A stretch of 64,000 bases of DNA from Marinibium conchae. GTDB lineage: Bacteria > Pseudomonadota > Gammaproteobacteria > Enterobacterales > Alteromonadaceae. Positions 31,432-41,996 of this stretch are shown one piece after another (the first letter of the stretch is position 1; every line of letters begins with the position of its first letter). Where the stretch lies: positions 930,001 to 994,000 of the forward strand of contig NZ_JADNRN010000001.1 of the NCBI RefSeq assembly GCF_015595035.1, given 5' to 3'. The notes beneath the pieces were generated by a model. The model was given only the letters and a program-made list of their open reading frames with translations. It did not search any database and had not been told where the DNA came from. The translations under genes and the position numbers were made by a program.

Positions 31432-33339
31432 TTAATTGCTAGAGATCCTTCGCCATTTGCGCACCGAACTATTGGCAAAGTCGAGCGAGTTCAGATCATC
31501 TTCTATTAAAGCGCGATACAGATATTTAAAATACACATCGCCATTTACAACTCTAATTGGCGTGATTTCGCGCACGATTAGGGGAAGATAAGGTTCCATC
31601 AAAAATCCATTGTAACAGCTGTCATAGCTATCGGTGGAACCACAAATGGCGCTTGATAAATTAGATAGGATTGAAAACGACCCATCGGGATTAAGTTTCC
31701 ACCTTTCTGCGTTGCTATCGTCTCCCAAGTTAAAAAGTCCGCCGGTCCCATCAGGTCTAAAGTTATGTATTATTGGCTCATTGCCTCGCAATAAGGAAAT
31801 TGACAGTGTATTGTATAAATATGAAAAGTCGTTTGAGGTAAATGCCAGTGGTTCACCTACAACTGCAGTTTCATAAGCAGTGATAGGAACACCCGCTTCA
31901 ATGGCTTCGATATAACCTCGCAAAACAAATTCGCCAGACACAGTAGTAAAGCCATAATATCGCTCAGCTTGACCATCGCGAATAAGCTCCAGCATGTTGC
32001 CACTAGCACTCCAGACAACCTCTTCCGTTTCTATTCGCCGACCAGGACCGATCATTGTGGTCGTTAAAATAGCTTCGGAGTCACTTACAATTTCAAGCTG
32101 GTTAGCCCCGAGATTTGTATAATCATCGCTACTACTTTCAAATCCAGAATTGAACTTTGAGAAAAGAAATTGCCCAGGGCTTAAAGCAGGTATGTCCGCT
32201 TCTGTCAAAGCATACATTTCGTGGTAGTTTATTTGTGTTCGATTAAGCCTATTCTCAAGTGCAGGATAGTCGTCAGCAGTGGCATCAGGATCACTATCGG
32301 TTAAAAAACTCTTTGTAGCTGTTTTGAAAATTGCTAAGCTATCATCCACATATTGAATTTGTACTTCAGTAATGACATCCTTCACTGGAACTCGCTCCAT
32401 CAATCCAGTTCTGCGATTTTGTGCTTCGAAAACTTCGATTCTGGTAACTATTTCACCACTAGTTAGCGTGACAGTGCCTTGTTCGTCAAATGTGCCAGAC
32501 ATTGTAAAGTCTTGACTTGTAATTCCTGAGATAGAACCAATTATGCTGTTGCTTTGTGAGTCAAAACTCAATGATCTTGCATTTGATAGTGACAAAGTGC
32601 CATAAGTAGTATGTTGTGGTGAAATAGTAGGAATTGCCTTGGTATTAACCGTTAAACTTGGCGTATCTTCTCTCTCAACTGAAAGTCTATACCTGTTGTT
32701 TTCTTCAACTAATACACGCAGTGATATACGATCAAGGATATCATCTTCAACAGCGGTTGGCTGGAGTACGTTAATTTGAATATTATCGCCTTCAACAGAC
32801 CATGCAATAGGGAAAAGCGAACCATCGGCATCTTTGAATAAGCCATTATTTTGGTTATAAAAGTGAAATTGTTCTTCATTTTCTAACAACCAAGTTTGTG
32901 GAAGACTTTCTTGCGTATATGTAGGAAGCGTATAAGCACTAGGGTTATCAGCAACCTGTATCATAAGGCTATAGTCTTTGCTGACAGTACCATCGGCAAT
33001 CGTTAGTCTTATTTGGTATTCACCGATATCAAAAAAGCCAGGATTACTGCCAATTGTAGCTTGGTTATTTTCAAAACTAACAGTAAGCCACGATGGCGGC
33101 TCTTCGATGCTAAGATTCATCGTGTCTCCATCGGCATCGCTAGCATCTAACACCACTATTTGCGATTCATTCGCCAAGACATCGAAAGATAACGGTCCGC
33201 TCAAGCTTGGTGCACTATTCGTTGGTGGTGTTGGTGGCGTTGGTGGAGGCGGCGGAGGTGGTGTTTTATCACCACCTGATCCACTGCAGGCAGCCAATAC
33301 TAATAATGATGCTATACAAATAATAATCTTTTTAATCAC
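31432..33339 (-). CDS. Large lipoprotein with proline-rich linker and Ig-like domain
   Basis: 635 aa, family not recognised. Lipoprotein signal peptide with lipobox LAAC (Cys18), a Gly/Ser spacer, a Pro-rich linker (about 25-40, runs of up to seven Pro), then a cadherin/He_PIG-like Ig domain (about 43-131, with DASDADGDTM and GEYQIRLTIADG). The remaining 500 residues are beta-rich with repeating Tyr/Asn/Asp-rich strands and two late Cys (CGSTDSYDSC). Ser follows the lipid-bearing Cys, so outer membrane sorting is expected. It could be surface-exposed. It lies alone between clpA and infA, where E. coli has a tRNA-Ser gene. Confidence 0.82.
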   Translation of the reverse strand: MIKKIIICIASLLVLAACSGSGGDKTPPPPPPPTPPTPPTNSAPSLSGPLSFDVLANESQIVVLDASDADGDTMNLSIEEPPSWLTVSFENNQATIGSNPGFFDIGEYQIRLTIADGTVSKDYSLMIQVADNPSAYTLPTYTQESLPQTWLLENEEQFHFYNQNNGLFKDADGSLFPIAWSVEGDNIQINVLQPTAVEDDILDRISLRVLVEENNRYRLSVEREDTPSLTVNTKAIPTISPQHTTYGTLSLSNARSLSFDSQSNSIIGSISGITSQDFTMSGTFDEQGTVTLTSGEIVTRIEVFEAQNRRTGLMERVPVKDVITEVQIQYVDDSLAIFKTATKSFLTDSDPDATADDYPALENRLNRTQINYHEMYALTEADIPALSPGQFLFSKFNSGFESSSDDYTNLGANQLEIVSDSEAILTTTMIGPGRRIETEEVVWSASGNMLELIRDGQAERYYGFTTVSGEFVLRGYIEAIEAGVPITAYETAVVGEPLAFTSNDFSYLYNTLSISLLRGNEPIIHNFRPDGTGGLFNLGDDSNAERWKLNPDGSFSILSNLSSAICGSTDSYDSCYNGFLMEPYLPLIVREITPIRVVNGDVYFKYLYRALIEDDLNSLDFANSSVRKWRRISSN

Positions 33340-33442
33340 TGTACTTCCTTTGAATAAATGCTTCCTTGATACTCAACCAAGCTTGTAGCTGAATATCTCA
33401 TTATGTCACTACAATAATACATTAGGTACACGACCCGTACAC

Positions 33443-33471
33443 AAAAAAACCGCCTTTACGGCGGTTTTTTA
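33443..33471 (-). terminator. Rho-independent terminator of infA
   Basis: AAACCGCC and GGCGGTTT form the stem around a short loop, with T runs on both sides. It sits 60 bases beyond the infA stop. Confidence 0.88.
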
Positions 33472-33530
33472 TTCTCTATCCATACTCGCTAGTTGCTAAT
33501 GGTCGTTTAGCTAGCTCAAGTTCTTAAAAG

Positions 33531-33749
<219 letters not shown>

Positions 33750-33829
33750 CTAAAGCAATAACCTCAAGTTGTTAGTCAATAATTTTGCCGCGCAGAAGTT
33801 AACGCATCTAGCCCTTTATGTAAAGGACT

Positions 33830-34525
33830 TCATTCATTTTTCGGGGATAATACCCATTTATCATGAATGAATCTTTCGGTTGGGTAGAAATTCTTCTTAT
33901 AATTCATCTTACGACAATCATCAATCTGATATCCAAGATAGAGATATGCTTTATCTTGTTGTGCGCAGAGAGCTATCTGTTGAAGGATGAAAAAGGTACC
34001 AAGGGAGCGTGCACTGAGCTCGGGGTTGAAAAAGGTATAAAGAGCAGAGTAACCATCATCAAGCACATCTGTCACAGCAACGCCAATGAGTTCATCCTTG
34101 ATATAACCCTCGATAAATAGAGGCTGATTCCACTCACAATTCACAAAGCTGGTGTATTGTTCGTAGGTGGCCGGGAACATCGCTCCGTCATTATGTACTT
34201 CATTAATATAACGCTCGTATAATGGGTAGTAGTCGGGATTATCATGATCGCTTATCTTAATTTGAATATCACGATTCTTTGATAACACACGTTTTTGACT
34301 CTTGCTTGGTGAAAAAGCGCGAGAAATGACCCGAATAGACTGACAAGCACTGCAGTTATTACAGTGAGGGCGGTAGATCTGTTCGCCACTGCGTCTAAAC
34401 CCTGATTGAGTGAGTTGTGAAAAAATGTCACTTAGTGTCTCTTTGGGCTCAACACAGACCAAGAGTTGTTCTTTTTTATCTGGAAGATAACTACAGTCAA
34501 AAGCTTGTGTAATGCCAAATTTCAT
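33830..34525 (-). CDS. bpt: Aspartate/glutamate leucyltransferase
   Basis: 231 aa from ATG 34525, which overlaps the aat stop as ATGA; the longer open frame upstream lies within aat. Bpt adds Leu to N-terminal Asp or Glu, making ClpS-readable N-degrons. The N-terminal cysteine cluster (YRPHCNNCSACQSIRV) and the GNAT-like core ending LGYQIDDCRKMNYKKNF-type motif fit the family. With aat, clpS and clpA nearby, the Leu-adding bacterial type is preferred over eukaryotic-type Arg transfer. Confidence 0.93.
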   Translation of the reverse strand: MKFGITQAFDCSYLPDKKEQLLVCVEPKETLSDIFSQLTQSGFRRSGEQIYRPHCNNCSACQSIRVISRAFSPSKSQKRVLSKNRDIQIKISDHDNPDYYPLYERYINEVHNDGAMFPATYEQYTSFVNCEWNQPLFIEGYIKDELIGVAVTDVLDDGYSALYTFFNPELSARSLGTFFILQQIALCAQQDKAYLYLGYQIDDCRKMNYKKNFYPTERFIHDKWVLSPKNE

Positions 34526-35259
34526 ACAAGTATTCCAAGCGACTGAGCGCGCCAACAGTCTTCTGACAATTCAACCGTTAACTGTTCGTCTAGCATGTCT
34601 ATAAAAAGCTCTCTATCAACTTCTTGGCAGCCTAAACTGCGCAAATGCTCCGTTTCCATTTGGCAATCAATAAAACCCATATTATGATTTTTCATATGCA
34701 AAACTAGTGCATAAAGTGCTGCTTTTGAGGCATCCGTTTTACGGTGAAACATTGACTCTCCGCAGAATACGCCACCAACAGCCACGCCGTATAGACCGCC
34801 AACAAGAATTTCTTTGTCCCATATCTCGATAGAATGTGCGTAGCCCTTGTGATGAAGTTCTACGTAGGCATTCTTCATCTCAGGGGTTATCCAAGTAAGG
34901 TTGTTAGTTTCACTAACATTGCCAAGACCAGGACTCTTTCTTGGAATTGATGCACACTCGTTAATAACGGCTAAGAAATTATTATTAAGTGTTGCTCGAT
35001 ATTGGTTCTTTCTCAGACTTTTGCGAAAGCTTTTCGAGCAGTGAAAGTCTTCTAGCGCTAATATACCACGAGGATCTGGAGACCACCATAAATAGGGATC
35101 ACCCTCAGAAAACCAAGGGAAAATACCGTGTTTATAAGCTTCAAGTAAACGCTCGGCGGACAAGTCTCCGCCGAAGGCAAGTAAGCCGTTTGGTTCAATC
35201 AAAGCAAAATCAACCGCTGGGAAGCGGTTGGTATGGTCGAGTTTAAAGAGTTCTAGCAT
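34522..35259 (-). CDS. aat: Leucyl/phenylalanyl-tRNA--protein transferase
   Basis: 245 aa from ATG 35259 (MLELFKLDHTNRFP). The open frame runs further upstream, but that part overlaps the end of trxB and is not Aat-like. Adds Leu or Phe to N-terminal Lys or Arg. The conserved segments are GLLAFGGDLS, GIFPWF, WWSPDPRGIL, GGLYGVAVGGVFCGESMF and FIDCQMETEHLRSLG. Overlaps bpt by four bases, giving a two-enzyme N-degron operon. Confidence 0.96.
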   Translation of the reverse strand: MLELFKLDHTNRFPAVDFALIEPNGLLAFGGDLSAERLLEAYKHGIFPWFSEGDPYLWWSPDPRGILALEDFHCSKSFRKSLRKNQYRATLNNNFLAVINECASIPRKSPGLGNVSETNNLTWITPEMKNAYVELHHKGYAHSIEIWDKEILVGGLYGVAVGGVFCGESMFHRKTDASKAALYALVLHMKNHNMGFIDCQMETEHLRSLGCQEVDRELFIDMLDEQLTVELSEDCWRAQSLGILV

Positions 35260-35297
35260 GCTTTTATTTTCGGCCGCGACACCGAAAACCTGACAAT

Positions 35298-36582
<1,285 letters not shown>

Positions 36583-37029
36583 ATGAAACAAGCTGTGCCA
36601 AATATTTTGAAAAGTGGCCAACACTATATGGAAGTCTGGCCGATGCAGAAAGTACTATATGGTTTATTTCCAGAATGTAGAATAGTCGCGGCCACTAAAT
36701 TCGGCTTTAAGGTCATGCCTGCTTTGGCTGTGATAACAGTAGCGACCCAGCTTTTTTATTTGGGCACACAACACTTACCACAAGCGCTTACCTTCGGGAT
36801 ATTCTTTCTTAGTTTACCAGTTCAAGGTCTCATATGGTTAGGTCTGCGAGCGGAAAAACCTCTGCCACCAGAGATGAAAGCGTGGTATCAAGAAGTCTAT
36901 CGAAAAATGCAAGAGCAGGGCTGTGCCCTTGAAGGGATTAAGTCGAAGCCTAGGTTTTTAGAGCTAGCCTTGCTGCTTAAAACGGCCTTTAACGAACTGG
37001 ACAAGGGCTTCACCAAACAATTCTTTTAG
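36583..37029 (+). CDS. yfbV: UPF0208 membrane protein YfbV
   Basis: 148 aa, two membrane helices (about 46-66 and 70-88) followed by a cytoplasmic domain with EKPLPPEMKAWYQEVYRKM, the family's signature region. In E. coli YfbV helps insulate the Ter macrodomain from flanking DNA. The stop codon overlaps that of convergent sprT by four bases. Confidence 0.93.
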   Translation: MKQAVPNILKSGQHYMEVWPMQKVLYGLFPECRIVAATKFGFKVMPALAVITVATQLFYLGTQHLPQALTFGIFFLSLPVQGLIWLGLRAEKPLPPEMKAWYQEVYRKMQEQGCALEGIKSKPRFLELALLLKTAFNELDKGFTKQFF

Positions 37030-37517
37030 ACACTGTCTACGGCAATCAATTCCTGTTTACAAGTCGAACAACGGTATTGCCTCTTCCCTTGTTGGATGCG
37101 ATTGTGACGTATACTGCTTAGTTTTATTTTAGTGTCGCATGCGCAACGATAATCAAAGTGCTTTAAACCAACGTTGTCTACATTTAAGGAATGGGTGACC
37201 AGAGCTTTCAGGTTGAAAACTTGTGTCATTACCATTTTCCATTCATTCCCGTGCGGTTTTACCTTTCCAAAATATTGATAGCATACAATATGGGCAACTT
37301 CGTGGGGGATCACATCACTAAAAAAATGAGCAGGATTTTCCTCGAATAGCACTTTGTTTAGCTTTATTAGGTTTTTTTGAAGGTGGGCACTACCTGCTAT
37401 TTTTCCACGTTGATGGGTATTCACCATTGGTGTTTTAAAATCGTAAGCGAAGTGTAAAGATGCTTGTTTTATGTTGTCGGAAATTCGTTGTTCGGCTTGT
37501 TCTAACAGCGTGGGCAT
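37026..37517 (-). CDS. sprT: SprT-family zinc metalloprotease-like protein
   Basis: 163 aa. The HEVAH zinc motif (residues about 67-71) is followed by PHGNEWK with the third His, and a C-terminal zinc ribbon (CxC near 123, CSTCK near 154). The family resembles SPRTN proteases; activity of bacterial SprT is not well established. Convergent with yfbV. Confidence 0.93.
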   Translation of the reverse strand: MPTLLEQAEQRISDNIKQASLHFAYDFKTPMVNTHQRGKIAGSAHLQKNLIKLNKVLFEENPAHFFSDVIPHEVAHIVCYQYFGKVKPHGNEWKMVMTQVFNLKALVTHSLNVDNVGLKHFDYRCACDTKIKLSSIRHNRIQQGKRQYRCSTCKQELIAVDSV

Positions 37518-37552
37518 AAAAAGGATTATTCGCTTCGTGAAAGTTCTATAAA

Positions 37553-37584
37553 AAAGGCAGCGACCAAAATGGTAACTGCCTTAA
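37553..37584 (-). terminator. Rho-independent terminator of sppA
   Basis: AAGGCAGTTACCA pairs imperfectly with TGGTCGCTGCCTT (two internal mismatches), then TTTTTTAT on the minus strand, 20 bases beyond the sppA stop. Confidence 0.75.
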
Positions 37585-37604
37585 AGATACTGCAATTGTG
37601 TAGT

Positions 37605-39470
37605 TTAGTCTATTTTACACTCTAGGCACATTGCATAGGCTGCAAGCGGGTCGTTCAGCTGTGTAAACTGCTTAAGGTCCGCGTCAACCCTAGAAACGAT
37701 TTCTTGCAGAGCGCTTTTGCGAGGTTCAATATTAAAGCCCGCTAACATAGAGCTGCCTGAGTTCATCAGGTTCTGCCAAAATAGCTCCTGTTCACTCAGT
37801 TCACGTACTACGTACTTTGTGTCGTAATCTTCGAGTTCTGCTAGTTCCGCTGCAATGTTAACAGCGTCTTCTAGGCCACCTAATTCATCTACTAAACCCA
37901 ACTCAAGAGCTTGAGTACCTATCCAGACGCGTCCCTGAGCGATTTCATCGACGGCTTCGGGGGTCATGTTACGCTCGGTAGCAACAAGATCTATAAAACG
38001 TTTGTAGCCACGTTCAATATTCATTTGAATCACCTGCTTCATTCCTGGCGACAATGCACGAGTAGGGGTCATTCCGGCGAAGTCTGTTGTGCCGACACCA
38101 TCGGTTCTCACGCCGATATACTCAAGTGAGTTTTCGAAGGTGGTAAGCATTCCAAAAATACCGATTGAACCAGTTACGGTGCTAGGCTCTGCTACGATCC
38201 GGTCGGTACTAGCAGAAATCCAGTAACCACCTGATGCGGCATAGGTAGCCATTGAAGCAACAATCGGTTTACCGGCTTCTTTTACGAGCTCAACTTCCTT
38301 TCGAATAACTTCTGAGCCAAACACGCTGCCGCCGCCAGAATCAACCTGCAGGACCACGGCTTTAACTTTGTCGTCGAGTCGCGCTTTACGTAACAGGGCA
38401 GCAGTGCTGTCGCCACCAATTGTTCCTGGCTTCTGGGTACCGTCTAAGATAGTTCCTTTCGCGACCACAATGGCAACCTTGTCTTTGCTAGATTCTGGTA
38501 TCGTTATTGGTGATGTGATGGCATCCAAGTAGCTGCCGTAGGAAATGGTGTTATAGCCGGCTTTATCGTCTGATTCACCGAGCAGTTCTATCATTTCATT
38601 CCTAAATTCGTTGCGAGTTCTCAGCGCATCAACCCAGCCATTTTGTAGGGCATACTGGGCGAAATCGCTGTCAGCAGCTTCGAACTTAACTAAAATTTGC
38701 TCCATTTTTTCATCAAAATTACTCACGTCCATATTTCTTGCTTTTGCAACATCAGATTTATATTGCGACCATAGCTCACCAAGCCAGGCTTCATTTGCAG
38801 TGCGAGCTTCAGGTGACATATCGTTCCGTAGAAAAGGTTCAACAGCAGATTTAAATTTACCTACTTTGAATACATTTACTGTTGCTTTTAGCTTCTCAAG
38901 CCCTTCTTTGTAGTACATTCTATATCGGCCATAACCTTCAATGATAAGAGCCCCCATCGGATGCAAATAAACATTGTCTGCATGGGCGGCAAGGTAATAT
39001 TGGTTTTGACCGTAATAGTCACCCATAGAATAGACTGGCTTACCAGATGTCTTAAAATCTGTCAGCGCGTCTGCAACATCACGCATCTTATCAAGGCCAC
39101 CGCCGCCTAAACCTCCAAGTTTAAGTACTAAAGCCTTAATTCGCTTGTCTTCCTTTGCGTTCTCGATAACTTTGACAAGATCTCTGACTAAAATTTCAGG
39201 GTTCTCTTGGTTTTGACCGATTGCTTCGCCAATGAATTTCTCAGCGGGATCCACATAGGTTTTTTCGATTACCAAGTTACCCTGTAAATTTAACACCAAA
39301 GCACTGTCATTTGGCACTTTAACAGTGTCGGAGCTTGTATTACTCAAGCCTATCAGCACTGCAAATAAAATAATGAAGAACACTAGGTTCAATATGAACT
39401 TTCTGGTGAAATTTATGGTTGTCCACGCACCAATAAATAAGGATTTCGTCCAGCTTCTTTTCTCTGACAT
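37605..39470 (-). CDS. sppA: Signal peptide peptidase SppA, long 67K type
   Basis: 621 aa, the double-domain form. An N-terminal membrane anchor (about 24-43) places two ClpP-fold domains in the periplasm. The Ser-Lys dyad is K207 in KFKSAVEPF (first domain) and S413 in AASGGYW (second domain). Degrades cleaved signal peptides. Ends with Cys-containing MCLECKID. As in E. coli it is divergent from a ydjA-type nitroreductase, though a small reading frame lies between here. Confidence 0.96.
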   Translation of the reverse strand: MSEKRSWTKSLFIGAWTTINFTRKFILNLVFFIILFAVLIGLSNTSSDTVKVPNDSALVLNLQGNLVIEKTYVDPAEKFIGEAIGQNQENPEILVRDLVKVIENAKEDKRIKALVLKLGGLGGGGLDKMRDVADALTDFKTSGKPVYSMGDYYGQNQYYLAAHADNVYLHPMGALIIEGYGRYRMYYKEGLEKLKATVNVFKVGKFKSAVEPFLRNDMSPEARTANEAWLGELWSQYKSDVAKARNMDVSNFDEKMEQILVKFEAADSDFAQYALQNGWVDALRTRNEFRNEMIELLGESDDKAGYNTISYGSYLDAITSPITIPESSKDKVAIVVAKGTILDGTQKPGTIGGDSTAALLRKARLDDKVKAVVLQVDSGGGSVFGSEVIRKEVELVKEAGKPIVASMATYAASGGYWISASTDRIVAEPSTVTGSIGIFGMLTTFENSLEYIGVRTDGVGTTDFAGMTPTRALSPGMKQVIQMNIERGYKRFIDLVATERNMTPEAVDEIAQGRVWIGTQALELGLVDELGGLEDAVNIAAELAELEDYDTKYVVRELSEQELFWQNLMNSGSSMLAGFNIEPRKSALQEIVSRVDADLKQFTQLNDPLAAYAMCLECKID

Positions 39471-39670
39471 ATTCTATGAATACCTTGTTGTTGTTAACTT
39501 TGTAGAGTCGTTCTATCGTGTATACTACCGAATCAACTTTTCAAACAACATCATTTAAATGTAAATGAGTGTGTACTCGTTTATTTAGCCGACGATTCTG
39601 TTGCCAAGATTTTGCCAAGCCCTCAACAATATTCAGGCTTAAAGAGCTAGGCAGGCATGAAATGAAATTG

Positions 39671-39856
39671 TTATTGCTTGTCTTTTAACCATTCTTGAAG
39701 TAGGGCAGCGATATGTTTGGCATCGTTGTCAGCAAATTCTAAAAGAAGGGCGCTTTGGCGCTTTTGAACGGCTTCGGACTTGGCGTGTGGTCGCATGATT
39801 TTAGCGAGTGCGCTGCTAGGTTTAGGGTGAGGGCTTGGTAATTTTTGATTCTTCAT
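39671..39856 (-). CDS. Small hypothetical protein, 61 aa
   Basis: Not recognised. Basic, Pro-rich first third (MKNQKLPSPHPKPSS), then an amphipathic helix ending AALLQEWLKDKQ. The gene is followed by a gap before sppA on the same strand. The start codon has only a weak GAG-type ribosome binding site. A real small gene is favoured by an intact frame, well-behaved composition and no overlap with another gene. Confidence 0.5.
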   Translation of the reverse strand: MKNQKLPSPHPKPSSALAKIMRPHAKSEAVQKRQSALLLEFADNDAKHIAALLQEWLKDKQ

Positions 39857-39958
39857 AGATACTCACTCGACACGTTCAAAGCAAATGTGCTTTTTTTTCC
39901 TTTCAACAGTACACTGTAGTTATAGTAGCACATAGTCGCAATTATCGAGGAAGCCTTT

Positions 39959-40510
39959 ATGGATGCGTTAGATCTCTTATTGAATAGAAGTTCACAGCCA
40001 CGTCTTACCGAACCTGCGCCAAGCGGTGTGGTTCTTGAAAATATTAAACAGGCCGCTTTAAGAGCACCGGACCATCGCTGTCTTACACCTTGGCATTTTA
40101 TTGTATGTGAAGGTGAAGGACTGCATAAATTAGGACGCATTTTTGAAAACGCTGCAATTACAAAGCATGCTGATCAAAAGACCATTGAGCGAGCGCCACA
40201 GTTACCCCTTAGGGCTCCTATGGTAATAATAGCGATAGCGAAATATAAAGAAGATCCAAAAGTACCGTGGGTTGAACAAGTTGCATCGGCCGCCTGCGCC
40301 ATGAGTAACATGCAAATGGCTGCAATAGCTCAGGGCTTTCAAGGTGTTTGGCGTACAGGGAGTTATGCGCAAGACCCCGAGGTAAAAAAAGCGTTAGGAT
40401 GTTTTGATCATGATGAAGTGCTAGGTTTCATGTATCTTGGTTCAACGCAACTTAAAACTATGCCGAAGCCTGAGCGTGCTAGCAGTGATTATTTTGAGCA
40501 CTGGAGCTAG
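39959..40510 (+). CDS. ydjA: YdjA-type NAD(P)H nitroreductase
   Basis: 183 aa, E. coli YdjA length. FMN-dependent nitroreductase fold. It begins MDALDLLLNRSSQPRLTEPA, with the FMN-binding RAPDHR, PWHF, MAAIAQGF and GVWRTG segments. Physiological substrate unknown. ATG follows GAGGAAG. Divergent from sppA as in E. coli. Confidence 0.95.
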   Translation: MDALDLLLNRSSQPRLTEPAPSGVVLENIKQAALRAPDHRCLTPWHFIVCEGEGLHKLGRIFENAAITKHADQKTIERAPQLPLRAPMVIIAIAKYKEDPKVPWVEQVASAACAMSNMQMAAIAQGFQGVWRTGSYAQDPEVKKALGCFDHDEVLGFMYLGSTQLKTMPKPERASSDYFEHWS

Positions 40511-40534
40511 GTAACAGTAAAAGGAGTATTTATC

Positions 40535-40565
40535 AGTGCACAAGTGTCATACGCACTTGTGCACT
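40535..40565. terminator. Perfect 12-bp inverted repeat between convergent genes
   Basis: AGTGCACAAGTG (40535-40546) and CACTTGTGCACT (40554-40565) form a perfect 12-bp stem with a seven-base loop, 25 bases after the ydjA stop and 22 bases before the convergent reductase stop. No T run follows on either side. It may be a terminator or roadblock for both genes, or a protein-binding site. Confidence 0.5.
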
Positions 40566-40586
40566 AATGATGAGAAGCAGAGTCAA

Positions 40587-41768
40587 TTAGGCCTCAATCT
40601 TGAAGCGTAAACCCGCATTGTTTTCAAGTCGTTTGATTAAGGCGTTCCCTAACGATGGCGCGGGGGTATATATTCCGCCTGCAATGGTCGGGTAGTTCTC
40701 AACCAAACAAATGGCGCTCTCAGCTAACATTTTCGACGTGGATGCGTAACCGGGGTCACAGGTGGCTGAAACGCTAACTATATGAGTTTTGTCGTTGTTA
40801 TCCTTTCCTAAAAACATCACGTCGTAAAAACCATTGTCGCGTTCTTCTTTACTTGGGCCTTCACCAGGCTTTGGTCCTGAATCGCTAGAAAGCGATTTGT
40901 CTGAGGCTACCGCGTGTGCAATTTTTTCACCTTGTTCGCCTGGCCCAGTGAGTAACATTTCATCATATTTAAACGTGTTAGAATACATATGCCCGAGCAA
41001 CATGTTACTTCTGTGAATGTTTCGGGTATTAATGGCGGCCATAATAAATGGTGCTACCCAGCTGTTAAGCGTTTCGTCAAAATAAGGCTTATCACCATCT
41101 GGTTGCTCGACCGCCACAGAATCACCAGCAAGCGAATACGGATTTTTAAGGACTGACATCAGAGTCTTGTCGGCAAACGCTGCCTTTAATGTGGCTTTTA
41201 GGCTGGCAGCGGTGCCACCAGAGAACTTACCTTGCATTTTTCTCACTCGACCTTTTACGTACTCAATTGGAGCACCACTTTCTTTAATGGCTTTTTCTTG
41301 AAGATGAAATACACCCAAATCGAAGGGGATAGAGTCGAAGCCGCAGGAAAAAATAATTTTAGCCCCACTTTGTTGTGCGCTTGCTTGATACTTTTCAATC
41401 ATTTGGTGCATCCACACTGGCTCACCGCAGAGGTCGACATAACCTGTTCCTGACTCAGCGCAAGCTTTAACTAAGTTCTCACCATAGATCTGGTAAGGAC
41501 CAACCGTGGTTAAAACAACAGCGCTTTGCGCAACCAATTGCTGAATACTGGCCTCGTCATTTCCATCTGCATACATAATGTCAATGTTTTGCGGGGCATT
41601 GTGTGCTGAAGCAACTTCCATTAGCTTGACTACATTCCTACCGGCTAAGGCCCAAGACACATCCGAATCTGCATATTTTTCGACAAAGTATTCAAGCACT
41701 AATTTTCCAGTAAAACCGCTAGCACCATAAATCACAACATCGTATTTCTTCTCTTGTTTGTTAAGCAT
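40587..41768 (-). CDS. Saccharopine dehydrogenase-like / trans-acting enoyl reductase-type protein
   Basis: 393 aa. An N-terminal Rossmann fold with GASGFTGKLVLEYF (about 15-28) binds NAD(P). TVGPYQIYGENLVKAC and YVDLCGEPVW are typical of this family, as is IFSCGFDSIPFDLGV. It is close to the bacterial homologues of mycobacterial trans-acting enoyl reductase and eukaryotic SCCPDH; the substrate is unknown (lipid or polyketide reduction is possible). Monocistronic. Confidence 0.9.
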   Translation of the reverse strand: MLNKQEKKYDVVIYGASGFTGKLVLEYFVEKYADSDVSWALAGRNVVKLMEVASAHNAPQNIDIMYADGNDEASIQQLVAQSAVVLTTVGPYQIYGENLVKACAESGTGYVDLCGEPVWMHQMIEKYQASAQQSGAKIIFSCGFDSIPFDLGVFHLQEKAIKESGAPIEYVKGRVRKMQGKFSGGTAASLKATLKAAFADKTLMSVLKNPYSLAGDSVAVEQPDGDKPYFDETLNSWVAPFIMAAINTRNIHRSNMLLGHMYSNTFKYDEMLLTGPGEQGEKIAHAVASDKSLSSDSGPKPGEGPSKEERDNGFYDVMFLGKDNNDKTHIVSVSATCDPGYASTSKMLAESAICLVENYPTIAGGIYTPAPSLGNALIKRLENNAGLRFKIEA

Positions 41769-41996
41769 TATATTCCCTCGTAGATTCTCAGATGAATGAA
41801 TTGACCTTACCCACTAGCTAGGCTTGGCAGTGACTGAACTCGTCTAATATTAGGACTCAATTGCGCAGAGGGCTATTTTTTTGCTTTATTAGGAGTTATC
41901 ACTCAAATTATTTGAAAATAGTTGTCACATTTTTTCGTTGGCTGGTTACTTAGTTAAGAAGGCTCAATCGAGAGCCACTTTGTAAGGAAAATTGTC

